Assembly (NCBI GenBank): GCA_023421735.1
Contig: JAEZSP010000001.1
Location: forward strand, 62,001 to 126,000
From: Bacillota bacterium
Lineage (GTDB): Bacteria > Bacillota_A > Clostridia > Christensenellales > Aristaeellaceae
Length of the DNA stretch: 64,000 bases
Direction of reading: 5' to 3'
Shown here: piece after piece, positions 32,171 through 39,263 of the stretch
Layout: every line of letters starts with the position of its first letter
How positions within the stretch are numbered: position 1 is the first letter of the stretch
The notes under the pieces: generated by a model
Told to the model about the DNA's origin: nothing
Databases searched by the model: none
What the model saw: the letters and a program-made list of their open reading frames with translations, nothing else
Program-made: the position numbers and the translations under genes

Positions 32171-34639
32171 ATGTCCAAGCAGTTATTCGTCGATCCGAAT
32201 GTCGCACGCGCACCGGGCAAGCTCACATTTACAGACATTCCGGTCAACACATACCAAAAGAAGGTTCAGGACGAAGTCGGCAATTTCACGCCCGACCAGT
32301 TTAAACACATCTACCGCGACATGCTGTTTTTGCGCGAATTTGAGACCATGATTCAGGACATCAAGACGACCTCCGAATACAAGGGCGTCAGCTACACCCA
32401 TCCGGGTCCCGCGCATCTGGGCATCGGCCAGGAAGCCTCCGCCGTGGGCGAGGCGTTTGTGCTCGAGGTCGAGGATATGATCTTCGGCTCCCACAGGAGC
32501 CATTGCGACATCCTTGCAAAGGGACTCTCCGCGATCGAGAAGCTGTCTGACGACGAGCTGATGTCGATCATGAAGGAATTCCTGGGCGGGAAGACGCTTG
32601 CGGTCGCACAGTCCGAGGCGCACGAGACCATCAAGGATCTGGCCATCAACTTCCTGCTCTATGGCGCAATGGCGGAAATTTTTGCGCGCGAGACGGGCTT
32701 CAACCGCGGCCTGGGCGGATCGATGCACACGTTCTTTACCCCGTTTGGCATCTATCCCAATAACGCCATCGTGGGTGGCAGCGGCACCATCGCCATGGGC
32801 GCTGCGCTTTATAAGCGCGTGAACCGCAAAAAGGGCATCGTGGTCGCCAACATCGGCGACGGATCTCTCGGACGCGGCCCGGTGCTCGAGGCGCTGAACA
32901 TGTCCGGCATGGGTCAGTTGACCGACCTTTGGGACGACGACATGAAGGGCGGTCTGCCGGTCGTCTTCAACATCTTCAACAACATGTACGGCATGGGCGG
33001 TCAAACCGTGGGCGAAACCATGGCATATGACGCGCCTGCGCGCCTTGCGGCGGGCTTCAACCCCAATCAGATGAATACTGAGCGCATCGACGGCTGGAAT
33101 CCGCTGGCGGTAATCGACGCCTACAAGCGCAAGAAGGCGCTGCTCGAGGCGGGCAAGGGCCCGTGCTTCCTCGACGTCGTGACCTACCGCATGTCCGGCC
33201 ACAGTCCGTCCGATTCCTCCAGCTACCGCACCAAGGAAGAGATCGAGGCGTGGTGGGCGCAGGATCCGATCGTGGCATTCCGCCAGCAGATGATCGATGC
33301 GGGCGTTGCAACGGAAAGCGAGTGCGACGAGATCAAGACCTATGTTGAGGACGCGATCCTCAGAAACTTCAAGCTCTCCATCGACGAGGAGATCTCTCCG
33401 CGCATGAACCTCGATAAGAATCCCGACGAGCTTGCGGACATGATGTTCACCAACGGCCACGTCGAAGCATTTGGTACCGCGAAGCCGGACGTTCTCATGC
33501 CCATGGAGGAGAACCCGCGCGTGACCGCCATTGCCCGCAAGGAGCGCTATGCGTTCACGGCGGACGGCAAGCCGGTTTCGAAAAACAAGGTTTATCAGCT
33601 GCGCGACGGCCTGTTTGAGGCGATCATCGACCGCTTCTACAAGGATTCCTCCCTCGCGGCATGGGGCGAGGACGTGCGCGACTGGGGCGGCGCATTCGCG
33701 GTGTACCGCGGCCTGACCGAGGCGCTCCCCTATCACAGGCTGTTCAACTCCCCCATCTCCGAATCCGCTATCGTCGGCGCGGCGGTAGGGTACGCCATGG
33801 CGGGCGGACGCGCGCTGGCCGAGCTCATGTACTGCGACTTCCTGGGCTGCGCGGGCGACGAGGTATTCAATCAGATGGCGAAGTGGCAGGCGATGTCCGC
33901 GGACATCATCAAAATGCCCGTGGTTCTGCGCGTGTCCATCGGCTCCAAGTACGGCGCGCAGCACTCGCAGGACTGGACGGCGCTCACCGCGCACATCCCG
34001 GGCCTGAAGGTCGCCTTCCCCGCCACGCCCTACGACGCGAAGGGACTCATGGCGGCGGCGCTTTCGGGCACCGACCCCGTGGTGTTCTTCGAATCACAGC
34101 GCATCTACGATGTGGGCGAGCAGTTCCACAAGGAAGGCGTCCCGGCGGAATATTACGAGATTCCGTTTGGCAAGGCGGACGTGAAGTTGGCGGGCGACGA
34201 CGTCACGATTCTGACATTCGGCGCGGTTCTCTATCGCGCGCTCGAAGCTGCGAACGACCTGAAGGCGAAGTATGGTGTGAACGCAGAGGTCATCGACGCG
34301 CGCTCCATCGTGCCGTTTGACTATGACACCGTAATCGAATCCGTGAAGAAGACCGGACGGCTCGTGATCGTAACCGACGCGTGCGAGCGCGGCTCCTTTG
34401 CGAGCGAGGTTGCCCGTCAGGTGACGGAACTTGCCTTCGACGAGCTGGATGCGCCGCCGGTCGTGGTCGCCTCCAAGAACTGGATTACTCCCGCACACGA
34501 GCTGGAGGAGGACTTCTTCCCGCAGCCAAGCTGGATTCTCGACGCGATCGACGCAAAGATTCTCCCGCTCAAGGGGCATGTGCGCACGACGAACCAGACG
34601 AAGAACCAAAAGCTCATCAACGAGCGCAAGGGCGTCTGA
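32171..34639 (+). CDS. 2-oxoacid dehydrogenase E1, alpha and beta subunits fused
   Basis: An 822-residue thiamine-diphosphate enzyme in which E1-alpha (about 40-430) and E1-beta (about 465-800) are one chain. The alpha part has the TPP motif GDGSLGRGPVLEALN (from Gly229) ending in NN (270-271) and FRSH-like GSHRSHCD. The beta part has FNSPISESAIVGAAVGYAMAGGRALAE and RVSIGSKYGAQHSQDWTA. E1 decarboxylates the 2-oxoacid and acylates lipoyl-E2. Most Firmicutes use separate alpha and beta genes placed before E2; here the fused E1 is last. Substrate is not fixed by the sequence. GGGAG precedes ATG 32171, and a terminator follows at once. Confidence 0.9.
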   Translation: MSKQLFVDPNVARAPGKLTFTDIPVNTYQKKVQDEVGNFTPDQFKHIYRDMLFLREFETMIQDIKTTSEYKGVSYTHPGPAHLGIGQEASAVGEAFVLEVEDMIFGSHRSHCDILAKGLSAIEKLSDDELMSIMKEFLGGKTLAVAQSEAHETIKDLAINFLLYGAMAEIFARETGFNRGLGGSMHTFFTPFGIYPNNAIVGGSGTIAMGAALYKRVNRKKGIVVANIGDGSLGRGPVLEALNMSGMGQLTDLWDDDMKGGLPVVFNIFNNMYGMGGQTVGETMAYDAPARLAAGFNPNQMNTERIDGWNPLAVIDAYKRKKALLEAGKGPCFLDVVTYRMSGHSPSDSSSYRTKEEIEAWWAQDPIVAFRQQMIDAGVATESECDEIKTYVEDAILRNFKLSIDEEISPRMNLDKNPDELADMMFTNGHVEAFGTAKPDVLMPMEENPRVTAIARKERYAFTADGKPVSKNKVYQLRDGLFEAIIDRFYKDSSLAAWGEDVRDWGGAFAVYRGLTEALPYHRLFNSPISESAIVGAAVGYAMAGGRALAELMYCDFLGCAGDEVFNQMAKWQAMSADIIKMPVVLRVSIGSKYGAQHSQDWTALTAHIPGLKVAFPATPYDAKGLMAAALSGTDPVVFFESQRIYDVGEQFHKEGVPAEYYEIPFGKADVKLAGDDVTILTFGAVLYRALEAANDLKAKYGVNAEVIDARSIVPFDYDTVIESVKKTGRLVIVTDACERGSFASEVARQVTELAFDELDAPPVVVASKNWITPAHELEEDFFPQPSWILDAIDAKILPLKGHVRTTNQTKNQKLINERKGV

Positions 34640-34653
34640 TAAAAGATTCCTTT

Positions 34654-34687
34654 CCCGGTGCGGCAGACTGTCGCGCCGGGGCTTTTT
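34654..34687 (+). terminator. Intrinsic terminator of the 2-oxoacid dehydrogenase operon
   Basis: CCCGGTGCG and CGCGCCGGG pair over 9 bp (one G-T) around a 9-base loop, followed by GCTTTTT. Confidence 0.87.
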
Positions 34688-34689
34688 AT

Positions 34690-34697
34690 GTTATAAT
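34690..34697 (+). promoter_or_regulatory. Extended -10 promoter of the zinc-ribbon methyltransferase gene
   Basis: TG-T-TATAAT immediately after the terminator T-tract, 34 bases before the ATG. No good -35 is seen; that region is inside the terminator stem. Confidence 0.55.
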
Positions 34698-34731
34698 ATC
34701 AAAAAACGACTGGATTTGAAAGGAGTCGCGC

Positions 34732-35916
34732 ATGCTGTACTGTTCAGACTGCAAGATACTGACGGAGGATGCCTGCCCGTCCTGCGGGAAGAAGGCCCGA
34801 AAACTGCGCGAACCGCGCACGGATGACCCTGTGCTTACCTTTACCGGCGACTATGTCCATTCCTCGATGGTCGAGCCGCTTCTTCAGGAAAACGAAATTC
34901 CATATTACAAAATGAGCGCGCACGGCGCCGCGCTTACTACCTTGACCGGCAATTATCTCGACCAATTCATGCTCTATGTGCCTTATGCGGCCTATGAGAA
35001 GGCCGTGCGGCTCATCGCTAGAATGTTCGGCGTGGATGGAGATTTTATGCGCGGCCTGAATATCCTCGGCGTCGATTTAGACGCGACGGAGGATGACACA
35101 GGCAATACGGATCAGACGCGCGTCGCCGCGCAATATGCGTCGCCCGAGCGGCACGACATCCGCCGCGCACTGCACCAGCGGTTCACCATCGCGGACATTC
35201 CCTATTCCGATTGGCTGCTCGACCGCATCGGGCTCGAACCGGGTATGCGCGTTCTCGATATCGGGTGTGGAAGCGGCGATCTATGGGATTACCGCCCGCT
35301 GCCGAGCGATCTTTTCATCACCATGGCGGATGCAAGCGACGGCATGCTCGACGCCGCGCGGGAACGCACGAAGGGCATTGCAAATGCTAAATTCGAATTT
35401 ATTCGCGCGGACGCCTGCAAGATGCCCTTTGAAGCGGAGACATACGACCTTGTGCTCGCGTCGCATATGCTTTTTCACGTGGAAGACTTATACAGTGCGC
35501 TTTCCGAAATCGCGCGCGTGCTGAAACCCGACGGACATTTATGCGCGACAACCATGTCGCAGCATAACATGAAGGAAATGTATGCGCTTTCCGAGCGCCA
35601 TGGCATTGTTTTGCCGCATCCCCCGGTGGGCTTTACCCTGGAGGATGGCAGACAAAACCTCATGGACTTTTTCAAGCGCGTCTACCGCGAAGATTACGAG
35701 GCGTCTCTCCAGATCACGGAGGCCGAGCCCCTCGTCCAATACATCCAGTCAAACGACACGTTTGGCACGCAGAACGAAGCGGGCATTCAGGAAATCCGCG
35801 CGGAAATACAAAAGCAGATCGACAAAACAGGCAGCTTTGATATTTCGAAGTACTCCTGCCTCTTCACCTGCAAGGAAAAGTCATCTGCTTTTGAGAGAGC
35901 GGAAGTCGAGGATTGA
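34732..35916 (+). CDS. SAM-dependent methyltransferase with N-terminal zinc ribbon and DUF2007-like domain
   Basis: A 394-residue three-part protein. Residues 1-20 form a zinc ribbon (YCSDCKILTEDACPSC). Residues about 33-100 resemble the DUF2007 putative signal-transducing domain (GDYVHSSMVEPLLQENEIP and YVPYAAYEKAVRLI). Residues about 140-380 are a class I methyltransferase with motif I VLDIGCGSGDLW, ADAS, ADACKMPF and YDLVLASHMLFHV. Small-molecule or quinone-type methylation is the usual role of this last fold, but the combination is not one I can assign to a function. AAAGGAG lies 6 bases before ATG 34732. It is transcribed alone and followed by a hairpin-rich gap. Confidence 0.75.
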   Translation: MLYCSDCKILTEDACPSCGKKARKLREPRTDDPVLTFTGDYVHSSMVEPLLQENEIPYYKMSAHGAALTTLTGNYLDQFMLYVPYAAYEKAVRLIARMFGVDGDFMRGLNILGVDLDATEDDTGNTDQTRVAAQYASPERHDIRRALHQRFTIADIPYSDWLLDRIGLEPGMRVLDIGCGSGDLWDYRPLPSDLFITMADASDGMLDAARERTKGIANAKFEFIRADACKMPFEAETYDLVLASHMLFHVEDLYSALSEIARVLKPDGHLCATTMSQHNMKEMYALSERHGIVLPHPPVGFTLEDGRQNLMDFFKRVYREDYEASLQITEAEPLVQYIQSNDTFGTQNEAGIQEIRAEIQKQIDKTGSFDISKYSCLFTCKEKSSAFERAEVED

Positions 35917-35935
35917 TCGCACGACCGAGTGATGA

Positions 35936-36177
35936 TCATTGGCTGACAAACCCCAATCCTCTCAATGGGGATGCATGAAGGTCATTTTCATCCGCAGGCG
36001 GCGGCGCGTACGCCGCCGAGGGGCGCCCCAAGTGGGCGCTTCCTTGCAGGATTTCTGACCGTGACGCGAAGCGGCACAAGAAATCCTGCATTCCAAAAAA
36101 TGCAGAACTGCATTTTTCGGAATGCGTGGCGACTTTGTCGACACGATGAAACGCGCGGGGAACAGTCCCCGCGCGTT
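35936..36177. repeat. Array of consecutive hairpins (candidate palindromic repeat or structured RNA)
   Basis: The 287-base gap between two genes is almost entirely inverted repeats: GGCGGCG/CGCCGCC (36000-36017); GCAGGATTTCT/AGAAATCCTGC (36046-36089, 11 bp); an 18-bp arm pair with one mismatch at 36088-36125 around a 2-base loop; GTGGCGAC/GTCGACAC (36126-36144); and AACGCGCGGGGA/TCCCCGCGCGTT (36150-36177, 12 bp). Neighbouring hairpins share bases, so alternative folds are possible. Short open frames here are by-products of the repeats. It may be a dispersed palindromic element; the last hairpin may also serve as a terminator. Confidence 0.6.
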
Positions 36178-36203
36178 CTGCATTTGTGCGCATGGCAGCG
36201 CAA

Positions 36204-37181
36204 TCATTCTCCCGGATAGCGGAATCCGTTTGCGAAGCGGATATCGGTCATGAGTTTCATGAGTTGAACCGTCTCTGCGAGGGGCATGACGGGCGAATCG
36301 AAGACGCCGCGGCGAATGCAATCGGCAGCGTGGACAAACTGGTGGTGATGGCCTTCGTTTTCGGGCGGGAATGTGAAGGTCTGCGTCTCGCCTCCGCGCG
36401 TGACAGCAAAGCGCGTGGCGTGCCAGAAGTCCGGAATATCGACGCGCGCATCCGTGCAGTAGACAGTCATATTGGAATCACCGTTCACATCGATGCCGCA
36501 CATGAGCTGTGCCGTCGCGCCGCAAGCGTATTGAAGCTGCGCCACCGAGCGCGCATCCACGCCGGTCGGTGCCAGAATACAGGAACTGTCGACGCGTGCC
36601 GGGGCATCGCCAAGCAGCATCGCAATCATCGAAAGCGGATAAATGCCCACATCGAGGAGCGCGCCGCCTGCGAGTTGCGGCGCGTATAAGCGGCTTTCAG
36701 GATCGAAGCGGGAAGCATAGGCAAAATCCGCCGTGATATGGCGCACCTGACCGAGTTCTCCGGCTGCGACCATCGCGCGCAGCTTTTCCATTGCGGGAAG
36801 AAAACGCGTCCACATGGCCTCCATGAGGAACAGCTTCTTTTCCCGCGCGAATGCCGCCATCTCGGCTGCCTGCGTGTCATTAAGCGCAAACGCCTTCTCG
36901 CAGATCACGTGCTTTCCGTGCGCGAGGCAGGCCATCACTTGCTCATAGTGCAGACTATGCGGCGTTGCGACATAGACGAGCTCCACTTCGGGACATTCCA
37001 GGAGCGACTCGTAACGACCGAAGGCGACTCGCGCGCCGTATTTCGCCTTCGCCTCTTCCGCGCGCGCAATGTCACGTGCGGCGACTGCGTAGAGCGCGCA
37101 GTTTTTCGCGTTCGGGAAGTCCGTCATCACCCGACGGAAGATGCTCCCGAGACCCAGTACCCCAACTTTAACCTTTTCCAT
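36204..37181 (-). CDS. Gfo/Idh/MocA family oxidoreductase
   Basis: A 325-residue NAD(P)-dependent oxidoreductase. Rossmann motif GVLGLGSIFRRV at the N-terminus; ICEKAFAL (normally EKP, here EKA) with the catalytic Lys; and GGALLDVGIYPLSM in the substrate half. The family oxidises or reduces sugars, inositols and related alcohols, and includes trans-dihydrodiol dehydrogenase-like enzymes. GGAGG lies 5 bases before ATG 37181. It is divergent from the DUF1848 gene across 49 bases. No pathway partner is adjacent, so the substrate is unknown. Confidence 0.88.
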   Translation of the reverse strand: MEKVKVGVLGLGSIFRRVMTDFPNAKNCALYAVAARDIARAEEAKAKYGARVAFGRYESLLECPEVELVYVATPHSLHYEQVMACLAHGKHVICEKAFALNDTQAAEMAAFAREKKLFLMEAMWTRFLPAMEKLRAMVAAGELGQVRHITADFAYASRFDPESRLYAPQLAGGALLDVGIYPLSMIAMLLGDAPARVDSSCILAPTGVDARSVAQLQYACGATAQLMCGIDVNGDSNMTVYCTDARVDIPDFWHATRFAVTRGGETQTFTFPPENEGHHHQFVHAADCIRRGVFDSPVMPLAETVQLMKLMTDIRFANGFRYPGE

Positions 37182-37195
37182 GTCTACCTCCCGCC

Positions 37196-37224
37196 TTGAC
37201 AGGCTTTTTTCTTTGGCTTATGAT
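37196..37224 (+). promoter_or_regulatory. Sigma-A promoter placed for a leaderless transcript
   Basis: TTGACA, 17 bases, TATGAT. The -10 ends 6 bases before the ATG at 37231, so the expected transcription start falls on or next to the start codon. Confidence 0.7.
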
Positions 37225-37230
37225 GATCGC

Positions 37231-38100
37231 ATGATTGTGAGCGCAAGCAGGCGAACCGATATTCCCGCGTTCTACGCGGACTGGTTTTTATCCCGCATGG
37301 AAGCGGGCTTTTCCGATGTGCGCAATCCCATGAACGCAGCGCAACTGCGGCGCGTGAATCTGCGCCCGGAGAATGTTGATTGCTTTGTATTTTGGACGAA
37401 GGATCCGGCCCCCATGATCCCCCATCTCGCCAGACTGGCGCATTTTGATTTTTATTTTCAGTTCACCCTGAACGGCTATGGCGCGGACATTGAGCCGCGC
37501 GTGCCCCCGCTTCAGGCGCGCATCGACACCCTCAAGCGGTTATCCGACGCAATCGGGCCGATGCGCGTCGTCTGGCGCTACGATCCGATCGCCCTCACAC
37601 CGACCTATGACGCGCAATTCCACACAGAACAGTTTGCGCGCATTGCCGGCCAACTCACCGATCGCGTCGAGCGCGTCACGATCAGCTTCATCGACTACTA
37701 CAAAAAAATAGCAAAAAACTGGCGCAAGCTCGAAATGCGCGAGCCCGCGCCGAATGAAGTGGAATACATTGCGCGTGCGATTGCACAAACCGCATCGGCA
37801 TGCGGCATGACGCCTTTTTCATGCGCGGAAAAACACGCGCTTGCAGGCTACGGGGTCATGCCCGGCGCGTGCATCGATCCCGCTCTCATTGAGCGGATTA
37901 CGGGACGCATGCAGCCCGCACGGCGAGCCAAGTCCCAGCGTCCCCTGTGCGGCTGCGCGGAAAGCGTGGACATCGGCGCATATGACACCTGTGCGCACGG
38001 CTGCGCGTACTGTTATGCCAACCGATCAGACCTCATTGCACCATACCGGGTTCCGCCTCAATCCAGTATCCTGAGCCCCCAGGAGAACGCGCGGCTATAG
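37231..38100 (+). CDS. DUF1848 protein with C-terminal cysteine cluster
   Basis: A 289-residue protein of the DUF1848 family, identified by MIVSASRRTDIPAFYADWF, RNPMN, VDCFVFWTKDPAPM, FQFTLNGYG and RVVWRYDPI. The C-terminus carries CGC and CAHGCAYCYANR, a cluster able to bind an Fe-S centre. The fold has been compared with the radical SAM/spore photoproduct lyase TIM barrel, but no function is established. The start at ATG 37231 matches relatives exactly, has no Shine-Dalgarno, and sits 6 bases after the -10 box. The last 43 bases overlap the end of the convergent NlpC/P60 gene. Confidence 0.85.
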   Translation: MIVSASRRTDIPAFYADWFLSRMEAGFSDVRNPMNAAQLRRVNLRPENVDCFVFWTKDPAPMIPHLARLAHFDFYFQFTLNGYGADIEPRVPPLQARIDTLKRLSDAIGPMRVVWRYDPIALTPTYDAQFHTEQFARIAGQLTDRVERVTISFIDYYKKIAKNWRKLEMREPAPNEVEYIARAIAQTASACGMTPFSCAEKHALAGYGVMPGACIDPALIERITGRMQPARRAKSQRPLCGCAESVDIGAYDTCAHGCAYCYANRSDLIAPYRVPPQSSILSPQENARL

Positions 38101-39035
38101 TAACCGGAGCTGAGATCGGAGATCATCACCTTGCCACCTGCGGAAGATGCGTGGATGAAGTAGCCGGAACCCAAATAGATCCCTGTATGATCGCTCAGAT
38201 CCTCGTCGGTCTCGTTGGTGTTAAAGACCACCACGTCGCCCCGCCGAAGATCGCAGGCTTCCCTGATCTTGGTATAGGAGGAATCGTAACCCTGTCCGTA
38301 CGCGCTTGCCTTGAGCGAGGCGCCGGCCTTGTTGTAGCAATAGCGCGTGAGGCCCGCGCAATCATAGCTGCTGGGCGGCGTAGGTCTCGTGGAATACGGC
38401 TTTCCGAGCTGATTTTGCGCCTCGTAGATGGCGTATTCTATTTTTTGGGCGCTACTGAAGGAGGCAGAATATCTGGATTGGGAGGATTTCAGGCGCGCGG
38501 GCATGGCGTCATCCGCTTCATTGGCAGATGATTCTTTCACATTTGACGATGTGCTGGATGGCTTTCTGGCCGAAAGAGCAGACTTCTTGATATAACCGGC
38601 GGCAGATCCGGACTTATTCTCAACGAGATAATAATCTCCGGTCTTTCCGGCGACATAGACCGCGTTTCCACGCGAGAGCGTACACAGTCTCTTTGACGAA
38701 GAAGACGGCAGCGCGTAGACGGGATAGCTGCCCTTTGCATATGCCTTGATGCGCTTCTGCATGTTCAGGTATTTGAACTGCGCGTAAATCGTGTATTCCT
38801 TATAGCGAATCTTTGTCCAATCGCCCCGATAGGCAACCACAGTGACCTCGGTCCCGCTCGGAAGCGAACCAAGTTTGCGCGCGGAGGTACTGGGTGAGGA
38901 ATAGACCGGCATCGAGGTCTTATAAACGTTCGCTTTGAACGAGGCAAATGCGGATGTAGAGAGTGTCGCAAGGATCACGACGAGCAATAGCACACGCGAT
39001 GTGAACCGAACGATCGATTCAGTATGTTGATTCAT
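38058..39035 (-). CDS. Secreted NlpC/P60 cell-wall hydrolase with SH3 domains
   Basis: A 325-residue exported protein: signal peptide (membrane stretch about 13-32, LLLVVILATLSTSAFA), two bacterial SH3-like domains (about 35-85 and 95-150), a Ser-rich linker, and a C-terminal NlpC/P60 peptidase domain (about 195-325) with Cys in YDCAGLTRY, His in DHTGIYLG and a third polar residue in HASSAGG. Such enzymes cut gamma-D-Glu-diaminopimelate bonds in peptidoglycan stems. ATG 39035 is chosen at the signal peptide, under a promoter 35 bases upstream. Confidence 0.9.
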   Translation of the reverse strand: MNQHTESIVRFTSRVLLLVVILATLSTSAFASFKANVYKTSMPVYSSPSTSARKLGSLPSGTEVTVVAYRGDWTKIRYKEYTIYAQFKYLNMQKRIKAYAKGSYPVYALPSSSSKRLCTLSRGNAVYVAGKTGDYYLVENKSGSAAGYIKKSALSARKPSSTSSNVKESSANEADDAMPARLKSSQSRYSASFSSAQKIEYAIYEAQNQLGKPYSTRPTPPSSYDCAGLTRYCYNKAGASLKASAYGQGYDSSYTKIREACDLRRGDVVVFNTNETDEDLSDHTGIYLGSGYFIHASSAGGKVMISDLSSGYYSRAFSWGLRILD

Positions 39036-39069
39036 GGCCCATACCGCCTTTATCGTTTTGGTTTTTTCT

Positions 39070-39098
39070 ATTATATGCCAAATATTTAAATTCCGCAA
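39070..39098 (-). promoter_or_regulatory. Sigma-A promoter of the NlpC/P60 gene
   Basis: On the minus strand TTGCGG, 17 bases, TATAAT, 35 bases before the start. The AT-rich DNA from 39099 to 39263 probably also holds the ABC-exporter promoter (TTGCGG-17-TTATAT near 39182-39210), but that match is weak. Confidence 0.68.
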
Positions 39099-39263
39099 TG
39101 GTTTTGCCTATTTTTTATCTATATTTGTTTCGTTTCGGTATATTAATGCCGTATTTTAGACTTAATTGTTGAAATCAGCCGAATTGCGGCGAATCCGACG
39201 AAGCGTTTATATTGAATTCATACAAAAAGGGTAGAATTACCCATTAGATTGGGGGCGACAAAT

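Noticed and set aside
35962..36321. Short open frames on both strands over the hairpin array
   Set aside because: They are by-products of the inverted repeats, lack ribosome sites, and the longest runs into the oxidoreductase gene.
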